Of a DNA stretch of 64,000 nt, positions 52,014 through 64,000 are shown piece by piece (the stretch's first letter is position 1; each line of letters opens with the position of its first letter). This DNA is from Loxodes magnus (Eukaryota > Ciliophora > Karyorelictea > Loxodida > Loxodidae): positions 558,001-622,000 of the forward strand of contig CAMPDV010000014.1 of assembly GCA_946699065.1 (NCBI GenBank), written 5' to 3'. The notes below the pieces were generated by a model. That model worked only from the letters and a program-made list of their open reading frames with translations. It ran no database searches and was not told the DNA's origin. Both the position numbers and the translations under genes were made by a program.

Positions 52014-53457
52014 TCAATGAATCTTCTATATCGTTTGGAATATTTTAAGCGCATAAGCAAATATGGAAAAAATGCAAGAGTTTACATTCTGAAATGATGA
52101 CTTACTGCATGTTACAATTGTTTGATAGCCATAATATAATATATAAGCAATAATGGATATAGATAGCACTAATGGATTTAGTGCCATTCCTATTAAAAAC
52201 AATAATATTAACAGCAGGAACTAAAGAAGGCACTTACAATAATTATCATGACATCTATCCTCTATTTCATCAATATAACTTTCACAACATCTCATAACTA
52301 AGAAAATAGGAAAAACAATTATTACAACTATGCCAATAAAAATTGGATATAGTATAGCAGACAGAAGAAAAATTAAGAATCAGCGCAAACAGCATGGCCA
52401 GTCATAATCTTTAAGATATTCATTAAGCTATAAATGAGGACTGTGTTAAAAATTACTAAGTCTCAGATGCAATTGGACAGTTAGAATAATGAAATTCATA
52501 TCAACCACATCTTTATTATATTTTTACCTGCAATAAAAGCAAAACTCATAATCACAGATACAAGTCATATGATGACAACCTGCTACTTTTTATATTCTTC
52601 TTTTGCATTTCGGGCAATTCTATACATTCTTACCTAATTTTCAATTTTTATATTCCTCTTCAGAAAGCTTTTTACAAGATATTCCTTTATGTCATGGTCT
52701 TGAGCAATTAAAGCATATTTAATTCTAACACTTAGAGCATGTGAGTTTTGGACTGAATTTTGATCCTATCATTCAGTTATCACAATCTGGAGTTGTACAT
52801 CATCTATATTATTAAATACCTTGCATTAGGATTAAGATTTATTTAATTTCTTCTTTGAAAAGTCTCAAATTTTTTGTAAAGAAAATTAGGTATTAAATCT
52901 TTAATTTATCTTTTAGTAATTTCAGTTTTGCAGTTTTAACCTGGGCACAGTATTTTATCAACTTTAGAAGTTGTTATACGATCCTTAAGATAATCAAATA
53001 GGCATTTATAGCAAAATTCATGAGAGCAGCTGTTTTTAAAGAATTTATTATAAGGTCTATACAAATAGCAAATTTAGCAATTTTTCTATTCATCTTTATC
53101 ATCTTCAAGGGTATCAAGAAAATCAAACAGCTCAATTTTTTCAAGAACATTATTTTTGGCTGTATTTCCCAAATATTATTTTATCTTACTTCGGTCTTGT
53201 TTGGATAGCACTAAATCATCTTAATTTTCAAGCTTTTAAATCAGAATTTTAATTTGTTTTTTTTCATATTTTGCTTGATATTACTCATGCCTCTTGATTG
53301 AATAGCCACAGTATTTGCATTTTCCTTTAGAGTCTTTTTAAAACTTATGGAGATAGTAACCTTATTAATTTTTAAATAAATATTTAATAATTTCTTCAAA
53401 TTGTAATAGTCCACTCCTTTATATAACATTTTGTATTTCATTCATTTCAAAATCCAT
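52014..53457 (-). CDS. RBR (RING-between-RING) E3 ubiquitin ligase with C-terminal membrane helices
   Basis: The spliced product is 464 aa. RING1 (from CQICYLYRPYNKFF, with CSHEFCYKC) is followed by an IBR (ARWCTTPDCDNW, LTCSKCQNQICFNC) and a RING2 (CPKCKRRIQKVAGCHHMTC) holding the catalytic cysteine Cys289 in AGC. The ligase should take ubiquitin on this cysteine from an E2 and pass it to a substrate. After the RBR come two to four hydrophobic helices, an RNF19-like layout that anchors the enzyme to a membrane. Three introns are proven by restoring the zinc spacing: 52804-52819 (16 nt), 52511-52527 (17 nt) and 52441-52456 (16 nt). TGA is Trp at ARWC, DNWMIG, RPWHKG and CGWYEF. Two in-frame TGA near the end (52016-52014 and 51962-51960) compete as the stop. 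The start faces the next gene over 70 bases. Confidence 0.95.
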
Positions 53458-53527
53458 TTCCAATAGTCGTTAAGTAAGTTATCATTTTGGATTTATTATT
53501 TCAGGATCAATAGGATACGGAATAAGC
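53458..53527. promoter_or_regulatory. 70-bp divergent promoter
   Basis: Only 70 bases separate the start codons of the RBR ligase (minus) and the unknown gene (plus), so both promoters and 5' leaders must fit here. No box could be named. Confidence 0.45.
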
Positions 53528-54244
53528 ATGGAAAACGAAGGATTTTCTTCTATCAACTTAGCTCTTTATGACTCTAACACAAAAAAGGAATTATTCTTTA
53601 AAGTAGGAGTATTCTGACTATTCTAGCGTTCTATTTCTATTGATTTAGACTTCATCATTAATTATCTATAATTTTATAAGAATAAAAATAATTATGATTC
53701 TATTTAGATTTCATCTTAGCTTCTTTCAATACTTTTATTTTATATTGGAATTTGTGACTCTAGGAACTTATAAATTAGGTCCTTTCTTAAGATTAGTTTT
53801 AGTCAGATTTATTTATCCTTTGCTATATTTAGTTAACTAGTGTTTTAACTTTTTAAATAGGTATAAGAAAGACACTCTGAAATATAGGACAAGCTAATTA
53901 TTTCAGGCTAGACTTGAATATTTTTTCAATTTTAAGCTTAATTAATGCTATATAGGATTCAATTGGACTTTAGACTTGAACTTTGCCTTAAGTAAAGATG
54001 AATTAAAATAAAGAAATAATAAAAGAGATGTAAATTCTTATTACTAGCTTACGATTTCATATCTTATATAGTATGGAACAATATTAAATAAAATACAAGC
54101 TGACTAGTCTAATTAAAGGAAAAATAATCTAATTCCCAATTATGCGATGATTAAAATAAATTAAAAGACCTAATTGAAGGCTAAATTTTCAATAATTGTA
54201 AATTATTTTAGGATTTCAATAGAGAAGTTAAGGATATTGCTTGA
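53528..54244 (+). CDS. hypothetical protein, 238 aa
   Basis: The frame from ATG (53528) to TGA (54242-54244) has a good start (MENEGFSSINLALYDSNTKK) and an acidic, helical end (CDDQNKLKDLIEGQ). The middle is Phe/Leu/Gln-rich, with one hydrophobic stretch near residues 62-76 (LLSILLFYIGICD). Four internal TGA codons read as Trp (VFWLF, QTWIFF, QRWIKI, TSWLV). No family is recognised. Its position, back to back with the RBR ligase, suggests shared regulation but says little about function. A second frame is also open in the first part, so I keep confidence moderate. Confidence 0.58.
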
Positions 54245-54322
54245 TATGCAATATTTTTAAATATATTAAATTAGAGCTTATTCTTAATCTAACTTATCTC
54301 TTTTGTATTTTTAAAGTTAAAT

Positions 54323-54342
54323 AAATTAAATTAAATTAAATT
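54323..54342. repeat. (AAATT)4 simple repeat
   Basis: Four perfect 5-bp units lie in the spacer between two converging genes. Confidence 0.75.
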
Positions 54343-54520
54343 AAAAATAACCTAATTTTAAAAAATAGTAGAAAGGTTCATATGATAAGTTAGAAGCCTT
54401 ATTTTTAAATTTAGTAGTTATTGCTAGAGTTTAGATAAAGATATGGTATTTTAATATTTTAGTCTTGTAGGAAGAAATAAAAGGGCCTTTATAATTTGAA
54501 AAGAATTATTTATTAAAAAG

Positions 54521-55575
54521 TCATTGTTCTGGATTTGGCCATTCTATAAAACCTAGCAAATATTCTGCTAAAAATCTTGGAGCTATATCTAATAATTAAT
54601 CTACTTCGTAAATTCTTGGACCAGGAGTAATTCCATCAGCTCGAGCAGCAAAAGATATTGCTATTTTTGGTTTTCCTTATTCTACCTTTGAACCTAAAAC
54701 TTTAAAAGGTTTATCAATAAGAATATCACCTGGAACTATTCATTTGGTATGCTCCTCAGAACTTATTATTTATTTTGTATTTATTTCTTACTTTTCGGCA
54801 TGAACTTCGGAATCTTAGCATAATTGATGCGTTTATATAATGTCAAGTAACGAGTAACTTTAACTTTAAACTCCAGGTTAGTTTTACTGCTTTACATCTT
54901 CTTTTTTATTATCAATTTTTTATTTCTTTTAAACTTCTTACTTTTTCTAAGGTCTTTTTCTCTTTTTAGCTATTTCTTTGTTTGGTTAATTTTATACTTT
55001 GATTTACTCGTTTATACCTAAAATATTATTTTCGCTAAATTATTAATTATTTTACTTATCGTTTTCAAGTTTTTATTCAGTTTTTTGATCACCAATTTAG
55101 GCATTAGTGGATTTAGAAGAGTTTTTTTATAAAAGTAAGAGTTATTATTCTAATTATTACGATGGTTCAATTAATGCTATATCTTACTATTTATTTATTT
55201 CATTATTATTTTCTTCTTGCTTCTCTTTAGTCTAATTTTTATTTTATTCCTATCCTTCAGTATTTTTCTAGTTGGGTTTCTATTTGGTTTATTCTGAAAT
55301 AAAAGCTTACATTTTTTTCGTTTTAATGTTTTTCTTTTAGTTTCTTCTTTCTTTTTGTATTATCCCCAAGTTCCTTTCTTCTAGTGTTCTTACCAAAGCT
55401 CGTCAAATTTTTCAATTTCTTTTTATATATTTTTCAAGTTATGAAGAGGTTCCCAAGTATTTTCATCTGAATCATATCCTTTCCATTTTATAAGATATTT
55501 CCACTAATTCTCAGTTCCTTCCCAAATTTTATCTCTTATCTCTTCAATTTCGCATTCTTCTGAATTCTATTGCAT
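54521..55575 (-). CDS. HP1-like chromodomain protein
   Basis: The spliced product is 345 aa. An N-terminal chromodomain (about residues 6-55) reads EEIRDKIWEGTENQWKYLIK then WKGYDSDENTWEPLHNL, the classic HP1/Polycomb pattern that binds methylated histone H3 tails. A long Lys/Gln/Asn-rich linker follows (with a basic nuclear-signal patch KKRKRPQKK). The C-terminus (about 270-345, PGDILIDKPFKVLG to YLLGFIEWPNPEQ) resembles a chromo shadow domain. One 17-nt intron, 55294-55310, is needed to join the frames. Of the three aromatic cage residues, Trp in KWKG and Tyr in GYDSDENTW are present; at the first position (Tyr in HP1) I see Cys (EECEIEE). TGA is Trp at HTKWIV and the stop at 54523-54521. 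It probably acts in nuclear heterochromatin. Confidence 0.91.
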
Positions 55576-56802
55576 TTATCGTTAAATATTTTAACGAACT
55601 TTAATTTTAAACAAAATACATTTAAAGCATATTTAATAGCTTTCCTTATATAACTACCTCTATTTCTTATTCAGCTACTTATCAATGAACTTATTTAATA
55701 TCATTGCTTTCAAAACTAAATTTATCATTTTATCTTTGCTACTATCTAAGCATTAAATACTAAAAAGTATTAGACTTGTAATCTGTTTTAGTTTTAAAGA
55801 TAATCCCAAACTTAGTAGCATGGATATTTAATTTTATCAAGTTAAAAGGAAATATAAGAACTATGATGTAAATAAGCTAAGATAGTGGATAACAAGCATA
55901 ATAAGAAAATAGTAAAGAGATTTAAATAAGTCATAGTAACTACAATGATCCCATTATAGTTGCGTTCTATTTATGAAATCTACTATTTTCATATCTTTGA
56001 AACTATTTAAATTTTTAACTGCTAATGTTTATCATGAAATATTTTATAGCAAATATATCTTAAATATCTAGATGTAATTTACATAACCTTAAAGTATAAA
56101 AGCGACTCTTAAATAAATAATTTATCAATCTGAACAAAATTTATTGCCAAGAGATTGCTAAATAAATAATAGATAGTTAGTTAGAGAACTGAATGGCACA
56201 ATGCAGGAATAATTCTAAGTAATTAAAATAGTTTCTCTTATATGATAAATAGATAACTACTTATATCAGCTAAGAAACAACTACTATAATCTTTTTTAAA
56301 TATACTTAAGATGATTATGCATAGCTATCTCTAATTTTATATAAGTTATTTAAAGATAAGGAAAGGGCTTATTTATCATAAAAGTGATTTATTTTGTTTC
56401 TTTTACTAAATTTTCTACGAACCAACTAAAATTGTTAGATAATTAAATTAAAATTAAAAATTAAAATAATAGGCTTAGTCAGGGTGATTTAACATATTAG
56501 TCCAGAAATAATTAATTAAAATTAATAAGTATTAATTGAGATGCTCAAGTTACTAAATACCTGAATTATCTGATTTCATTAACATAGGAAATGCTTTTTT
56601 ATAGTTAACTATTAATAATTAAATCTCGATTTACGAATAAATACACTTACATTTGAAATAAAGTATTTAGGCCTCTATTTAAGTGATACTTATAAGATTG
56701 GAAAAGAGTAAAAAGAGAATGCTTTAGAATGCTTAAGTTGAGGCTATTAAGCTTATTTAATATTTAGTTGAATTGATGTTTTAAACTAATAAATTAGATA
56801 AA
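55576..56802. other. AT-rich spacer
   Basis: I see no recognised gene. It is the divergent region between the HP1-like gene (minus) and the DHHC gene (plus). Confidence 0.45.
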
Positions 56803-57381
56803 ATGACGTGAATGCAAAAGGGGAACGTATTTTTCTTATTGAGTGATAAAGATAATACTATTATACTGAGTATTGGGCCTCATTGGTATATGACTATTTT
56901 TTTCATAATTTTAATTTCATCTCTAAATTGGATCATTTTGCAGTAGATTGCTTCTCCAGAAATTTAGTTAATAGGATGGATAATTTTAGGACTACTAATA
57001 ATCAGTTTGATTATAACGTCCTTATCAACTCCTTTATACTGAATAAACGATTATCTTAATAATTATTCTTTGCTTGAAAATAATATGACGACAACAGCTA
57101 CTCTTGAGACTTAGTCACAAAGACTAGAAAATGATGATGTGCTTGAAGATCCTTTCATCGATCCTGTTTAAGATAAAGAAAATAAAATATGGAAATTTTG
57201 TGACTTTTGTGGTTTACATATAAAAGGTTAAGATCATCATTGTCCTTGGGTAGGAAAATGTGTTGGTAAGGGAAATATGACGTAATTTTGGATTTTTATG
57301 ACGTTTGCTTCAATAGATTTCGTTTTTGTACTGCTGTCAATGATAATGATTCCACATATCAAACAAAATTAGAATGTTTGA
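56803..57381 (+). CDS. DHHC-type protein S-palmitoyltransferase, small
   Basis: The 192-aa, intron-free product has two N-terminal membrane helices (about residues 25-50 and 55-80). A polar cytosolic loop rich in Thr/Asp follows, then the catalytic zinc region WKFCDFCGLHIKGQDHHC with the active Cys in DHHC (144-147) and PWVGKCVGKGN after it. A third helix (about 162-185) comes next, and the protein ends within a few residues. Palmitoyltransferases carry acyl groups on the DHHC cysteine to cysteines of membrane proteins. Compared with the usual domain, the first half of the zinc finger is reduced to one CxxC, a form known from ciliates, and the fourth helix is absent or outside the frame. Trp at TPLYWIND is TGA; the stop is TGA 57379-57381. 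A further small 3' exon cannot be excluded. Confidence 0.92.
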
Positions 57382-59508
57382 ATCTACTTAATTTTAATTT
57401 AAATTGGAATATCTTTTTCTCATATTCCTTTAATAACAATTTTCCATCTCCCATTAATTTGATATTTTAATTTATGTACCAATTTACTAAATTTAAGAGA
57501 AGGATGTTTGATAAAATTAAATTAGAGTCTAATTTATTTAAATTATTGAATTAAATCCTAAAATATTTTAAAATTTAACCTTGCCTAAAAATTAAATGCT
57601 TTAAATTTTAATCTTTTGTGTTTAAGAAGACAGCTTAGGAATTGATCGCCTATTTTCAATTTTTCTACTAGATATGCCATAGATCAATATCTAACTTAAG
57701 CAAGATTTTATATAATCATACCTCCTTGCTGAGTTATATTAATCTATAAATCAAAAAGATTTAGTTTAATGATTGATTATTTGTATTTTAGTCCAATTTT
57801 ATATGATGAAGAGTATTTTTAAATTCCTTATAAATCTCTTCTTTTGTATTATTTTTTTAATATTAATACGAAAGATATTTTTTATATGTATTAAGAGATT
57901 AAGCATGCTATATGATATACACTTTATCAATTTTCATACTTTATGCTAAAAATTCTAATTAACTTACGCCTTGCTTCAATTTCTTCGATTATATCTAATG
58001 TTTGATCTTTTTTTAAAATTAATTAAATAGTTCCTAAAGCTTAGAATTATAGACATATTCCGAATTGAGTATATATTTAAATTATAAATGCATATATCTC
58101 TTCTAATTTGAATAGTTGCTTAATTTGGTTATATACTTTATATCTTTTTAAATTTTATTGCTTATATCAATTTTAATTACTTTCCTAAAATTTAATTTTC
58201 AAAGTATCTTTGCTTTAAATAAAAAAGATACTGGATGTATTTTATTTAAACTAGAATATATTTAAAGTATTATTGTTATTCATTTATCAAATTATTATTT
58301 TCTTTAATGTTTTTAGTTAAGAATAATCTTATAAAGCACTCTCAGATATTATTATTAGAAGCTTGATAATAGGTAGGTTTTAAATAAATGAGTTAATTTG
58401 ATATAATAAATTAAATTATCGTTCTAGTTTGAATTAGACAGCAAGCAATTCAATGATAATTTGATTGCTTAAAAGGATTAATAGATGAGAATTTTCTGAA
58501 TACTTATTTTCTCCTAAATGAATTAACTAATAAAATAGTAAACTATAAAGCTATAGCAGCAGAAATATAGCAAGCAGTTAATAATATTAAGATAGTTAGA
58601 TAGTCATAAGCATGTAATGCCTATATCAGGACTATTTATTTATTAAATAATAGATTAATACATAAATTCTTAAATTTCTATTGCTAATTAATAATACTAA
58701 ACTTCTTTGGTAGCTCTCTCCTTTTATCGTTAAGTGTATATTAATATAAATTAAATAAAAAAGTATATTAGCAGGCTAAAGCTATTAAATAACAACATGC
58801 TTAAAATCTAGTTAGATAAACTAACTAAATGCATATAAATAAGCATTATTTAAATATGATAAAACTCTTATTAATAATCTAATTATTATAGAATAAATGA
58901 AATTAGTACAATGCTTGCTTCTAGTTCTTATAAAAAGTTATATTTAAAGAAGATAAAATTAACAATAATTTCAGGAAAATCATAAACAAAGCTTAAAGGA
59001 AAATATTGATTAGAATACTTTAAAGACTCAATTATTAATAATGCAAAGGTATAGAATCAAAAGAGATCCACTAATTTATTAAAAAATAATAAAAAAGAGA
59101 TGAAAAGGTATTTTAATAAATATTTAGATGATTGACAAGATTAAAGATACTAACTAAAATTGATGGTATGCTAAATAAGTTCTGAAGTAATTGAATAAAA
59201 TTAAAGTTTTAACTGTAAAATAATTTTAATTAATATATGATTTAATAATTGTTTTTTAAAGTTTAAAATCCCATTAACTTGGAATTATTATTGAAAAATA
59301 ATATAAGAAATACACTGTTTAATTTAAAAATGCATGATATGTGTTTATAAATTTTAAATTTTGATCTATTGAGCTTTTAATAAGATTCTTAATAATTAAA
59401 GGATTAAAAGCTCCTTTCAATTATTTATAGATTTATAAGCTATTAATCTCAGAATGTTGTGATTATTATGAATATAAGTTAAAATTTAAATTAAATTTAA
59501 AAGATTCT
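57382..59508. other. AT-rich spacer
   Basis: About 2.1 kb with no recognised gene. It is the 3' flank of both the DHHC gene and the converging histidine kinase gene. Confidence 0.45.
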
Positions 59509-61671
59509 TCAAATTTATTCTCTTTTCTTATTTCTACATTTACTTTCAATTGTTTCGATTATCGTCTCAAAAGCTGATGGTTTTGTAAGTACGGTATCCA
59601 TCCCAACTGATATACATTTTTGATAATCTTGCTATGAAGTATATGCTGTGTAGCCTATTATTAATCCTTTGTATCCTAGTAATCTTATTTATTTTGTCGC
59701 TTCTCATCCATTTAGAACCGGCATTTCGCAATCCATTAAGATAGCTTTGTATTCCTTGCAGCAATTACTTTACATTTTAGTTTTCACTTTTTCTATACTT
59801 TACTAGCCATTCAAAGCTTCTTCTGGTTTAAATTTTTATAAAACAATTTTTAAAACGTATCTTATCATTTCGGTATCATCAACAAGTAAGACTTTAGAGC
59901 ATTTACAATCTAAAATTATATCTTTCATTGACTTAAAATTTTAAATAGGAACTTTAAGTTCATTTTGATTCATATTTTAGAATTTAGTAAACTTGTCTAC
60001 GCATATTGACTACTCAAATAATTTTTCTTCCTTAGAATTTTACTAATGATTGACATAAAAAGAAAACGTAGTGCCTTAACCTACTTTAGACTTTATTTTG
60101 ATAGATCTTTCTCCTAATTTCTTTGAAAGTTGTTGACATAAATAGAGAGTTAGGCCAATACCTTCTGGTTTATTAATATCAAAATTAAAATGCTTCATTT
60201 TATCAAACATATCTTATAGCTGATCTAATTTTTCTTGCTTAATTCCTGTTCCACTGTCTTATACTACGAATTTCAAAGCTTGATTCTTACTAAAGACCTA
60301 AAGCTTAATGCATCCTTCCTTTGTATATTTGAAAGCATTTAAAAGTAAATTGATAAGAATCTATTAAATTCTTTGTCTATCAGAAGTCAAATATCACGGA
60401 ACTTTAGAATGAATAATTCCTACTAACTCCAATTTTCTTCTTTCTGCTTAATCTTTTATTATTTCCATACTATCTAGTACTAAATCTATGAGCTAAAACC
60501 TAGAAAAATTAAGAGTGAAATGTGCTCCTTCTATTTCACTTAAATCTTACATTTAGTTCTATAAGTTTAAAAGACACTAAACTTCATTTTATATTTGTCT
60601 AATGTTTAGATATATTTCTTAAATCTTATCTTAGTTCTAAACATTTTTTTATATTAAGTTAGTCAATGAAAGAATATGAGTAACAGGATGCCTTATTTCA
60701 TGCGAAAATGATCTCATGTACATAGTTTTATATTTATTTTCCTACATCTCTCTTTCTAGTTTTATAACTTAGGTGAACTCTACGAAATTTAAAATGGTGC
60801 AATGATTTTCTTCAATTTGGATATTAAATCCTTGCAACTAGAAAATGTGATCCTAATTTCTAATCTATCATTTAATTAACCCGAAATCCTTTACTTCTTA
60901 CTTCTGCTTCTCGATATAATTGATTAAATCGCTATTAAAATCCTCACTTTCAAAGTTTTAGTTCCTTTCATAATAGATAGCCTTGCAAATATCTTTAAAG
61001 AAGTTCAAGTCTTTAATAAGTTCATTGATAAAGTAATTCTTATAAATCACTTTCTTGCTGTTCAGAATGATTATTCCACAAGGTGTATGATCTGTAACAA
61101 ATTGCCACTGCATCTTTTGCTATTTAGTTCTGATGCTTTTTTTAAATAATTTCTTAGACTCTTATTCATTAATGTAAATTGATAAACTGGATAGAATAAC
61201 TGAAATTATACTAGGAATTCAGACACACCCGTCGATTTAACTTAAATAGTTGAGATTGTAAATCAAATATATTCAGATGGAATAAAATACTGAATGAAAT
61301 ATGATTTGCAGCTTAAAATTTCTCACTGTACTGTTTCCTCAGATTTTTGCTATCACTGAAAAATAAAGCACTCCAATCATAGAATTATTCGGATGTTCAG
61401 CTGAAACTATAAATCCTTAAATGTAAATTATAAGCAAAAAAACTATCGAAATACTCTAGACTAGATTTTTATATTTGTGAGATACAATTCATACAAACAC
61501 GAAGAATGTCAATCTTACCACTGAGCTTACTATTCCTCTAGACTATAAGTTAAATATCTGTCATATTACATTTATTAAAGCTAACACTAAGCAGATAGGA
61601 GCTAGAAGTTGCATATAATGAATAGATCTCTTCTGTAAATATTACTAATAATTTTGATTTCCTCCTTTCAT
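59509..61671 (-). CDS. hybrid sensor histidine kinase with receiver domain
   Basis: The 720-aa, intron-free product has about six N-terminal membrane helices (residues 15-190) and a PAS-like segment (about 200-300). Then follow the histidine kinase core and a receiver domain. The phospho-acceptor His324 lies in RSFSHEIRHPVTHIL. The N-box is QQILINLLLNAFKYT, the G1 box VQDSGTGI, and a G2-like box PEGIGLTLCQQL. The C-terminal receiver shows the acidic pair in VLLVDDTEM, phospho-Asp647 in LMDCEMPVLNGWEA and Lys697 in LTKPS. It should autophosphorylate and pass phosphate from His to Asp within the chain; an HPt partner is not seen here. Trp residues are largely TGA, including NGWEA. The ATG at 61671 is preceded by AT-rich DNA, and TGA (59511-59509) is the stop after KKRE-Q-I. 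Confidence 0.95.
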
Positions 61672-64000
61672 TTTCAAAATGACGAATTAGTTAAAAATGG
61701 AAAAATTCTGAAAAAATTAAATAGCTAATTTTTATCTTATTGATAAAGAAGCTAATTAAATTTCAGCTATGCTGAAGTTCCAAAATCATTAAGTATATTT
61801 TAATCTTAAAAACCATACAAAGTGCTGTTTTTTAATTAAATAACTAAAACAGAAGAAAAAAATCGAGAAAATAATAAGCAATCTCTGAGCAAATCAGTTT
61901 AGAAGCCATAAATTTATTATCTTCAGCTTCAATTTCATGTGATTCATCAAATATTTAATTATTTTGACAATTTCTTTTTATTTAATTTTAATAAAGCAAA
62001 AAATTTAGAGTAAAGCAAGCCAATTAAGAAATAGCTATGAATTTTTACTAGTCATGCTTAAAATTTAATATATGAAATAGTTGTTATAATAAGTAAACTG
62101 CTTTCATTATAATAATAGATATAGCTTTGATTATAATAACAACATTGGCTTATAGAAAGCAACTATATTAATACATACTTCTTAATTTCCTTTCTATGAA
62201 TACAATTCTGAAATTAAATGATAAAAGGCCTATTGAAATTAACATAATTATAAAGGAGCAATAACTTAATTGGAAATAATTATATAGTACATTTAGTTAA
62301 GCTTTTATAAGTTGAGAAAGTTAATTTTATCTAAGGTGATCTATTAGCATTAATATACTAATAAAATTTTAAAATTTCTCTTTATTTAAAATAACTAGCT
62401 TTCTTTAACTATTACAGATAAACTCGAATTAATTTGAAGTAGAGTTATATTATCTGTATAAGCAATCCTATTTATTACTAGTTAGCAAATGAAATTATAG
62501 AGATTTGAGAATAACCATATATTCTTGATAGATTATGTTCTAAATATATGATATTTAATTAAGATAAGTAGCAAGGTATTTTCTATTACTTTGAAGCAAA
62601 GCTTTAGATTATTTGTAATATACTTTTAATAAAACTTGCTTCTTATTAATTATTAATAAATACAAACCTCTTTATCTTTTTAAATTTTTACATCTTTTTA
62701 TTATAATTCCTAATTTACTTTAGCTATAACTGAGATGAAGTATATCCAATGGAAGATAGTTCTAAATAAGAAGCATTTAGAATAAAATAAAATATTAAGC
62801 TTGCTTATGATAATTTGATCATTGCTATATTAAAATACTTATAAAAAAGTATGCTAAATCATAAAAAATCAATTATAATTTAATTTTTCTAGTAGTCACA
62901 AATATAGATGTAATAATCAAACTTTGCAAGTTAGAATAGCTAGATTATAAATAACTATTTACACATATAAAATATAGAAATAGAGCTAATGTGCTATTTG
63001 AATAAGTAATTTCTATAGATAATAAATTAAATAAAATCCACCTTTCTTTTGCTTTGAAAGTTATTCATCAATTTAGTGTTTTTATGCTATTTTATGGAGA
63101 TAATTAAAATTAAAGAAAGTGGTATTTTTTTGACAAATTTACCTTCTAATTACTTGATTGGAGTCTTTGTGCTATATGATTCTACAAATCTCTCTTTATA
63201 ACATCTCATGCTTTATACTCGAAATAATTATACAACTAATCAAGAGTGATAAATATTATTTAAATGAGGATGCTTTTAGAGATTATAGTAGCATTGCTTT
63301 ATTTATTCAATTAAGATCATCTTATTGAGCAAGTAAATTAAGCAAACATACCCAAAGAGCAAAAGGTATTCTAAATACTTAAAAATAAATTGTATAAGCT
63401 AATATTATTTTATCAATCTAATTCTATTAATAACTCTTAATTATATTTGCCCTAGTTGTATATGCATCAATTCATTAATTAATAATTTATATCTATTTCT
63501 AAATCTATTTTAATGGATTATTTTACATAAAAGTATAAACTTAATAATTATACACTAGAGAAAAACTTAAAGTAATGATTTAAATTATAAAATTGCATCT
63601 CATATATGATTGCTAAATAATCTTTAATATTAAGCTGGAAGATATAAATAACTATTCAAATTTAATCTCTTATTAGTTTATTTAGATTATTCCTTTAGAA
63701 ATTATTAAGTGCAACACTTTGCTTTAACTAATTAGACATTAATAAATTTTTAATGACTAAATGTATCAATAACTTAGCTATATCTTTTATAAAGCTTTAT
63801 AGAATCTATTAATTATAAAGCTCTCTTTAATATACAAACTAGGTGAAAATAAATAAGCTTATTTAAATAAAATCTACTTGAATAAACTGATTTAATTAGG
63901 AATAAAGCTTTTAATTTATTTCTCTTAAAATGATAAAAGCATTTTTATCTATTTGCTTTTAGACTTATTAACTCATTGCTATATAAATTTATATCTTTGA
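61672..64000. other. AT-rich spacer to the window end
   Basis: I see no recognised gene, RNA or telomere-like repeat. The window ends in spacer, so it is cut from a longer chromosome. Confidence 0.45.

Overview
The window looks like macronuclear-type DNA of a ciliate, most likely a karyorelictean such as Loxodes. The basis is the genetic code. In every recognisable gene TAA and TAG are read as glutamine at conserved or solvent-type positions. TGA is read as tryptophan inside genes (for example in the AGC kinase, the b561 reductase and the RBR ligase) and is also the only usable end signal. DNA is about 75-80% A+T between genes and richer in G+C inside them. Introns are GT-AG and tiny, almost all 16 or 17 nt. 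The organism name is inference; the code and introns are seen directly.

Layout. 1-11 kb: a possible gene, a nuclear poly(A)-binding protein (PABPN1-like), a possible gene, a cysteine-rich single-pass membrane protein, a minus-strand probable gene, a small double CxH/CxxC zinc protein, and a myristoylated STK32-like AGC kinase on the minus strand. 11-16.6 kb: mostly AT-rich, with one ambiguous coding patch. 16.6-23.5 kb: a tail-anchored protein, a small possible gene, a GC-rich structured RNA candidate with a Pol III style terminator, a zinc-knuckle protein and a small basic protein facing it. 27.7-30.2 kb: a DOMON-cytochrome b561-cytochrome b5-flavin reductase fusion. 35.9 kb: tRNA-Arg(CCG). 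38-40.5 kb: a small-conductance calcium-activated K+ channel. 42.2-43.7 kb: a major facilitator transporter. 46.2-50.6 kb: a very large ligand-binding-domain receptor with about nine membrane spans. 52-54.2 kb: an RBR ubiquitin ligase with membrane anchors, divergent from an unknown gene. 54.5-55.6 kb: an HP1-like chromodomain protein. 56.8-57.4 kb: a DHHC palmitoyltransferase. 59.5-61.7 kb: a hybrid histidine kinase. The rest is AT-rich spacer.

The genes are ordinary eukaryotic single-gene units on both strands, not operons. As a set they are rich in membrane signalling: K+ channel, receptor, kinase, histidine kinase, palmitoyltransferase, transporter and redox chain. Because only TGA can end a frame and it is also tryptophan, long open frames arise by chance in several frames at once. 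I therefore give low confidence to genes that lack a recognised domain. No exon set was checked by transcript data.
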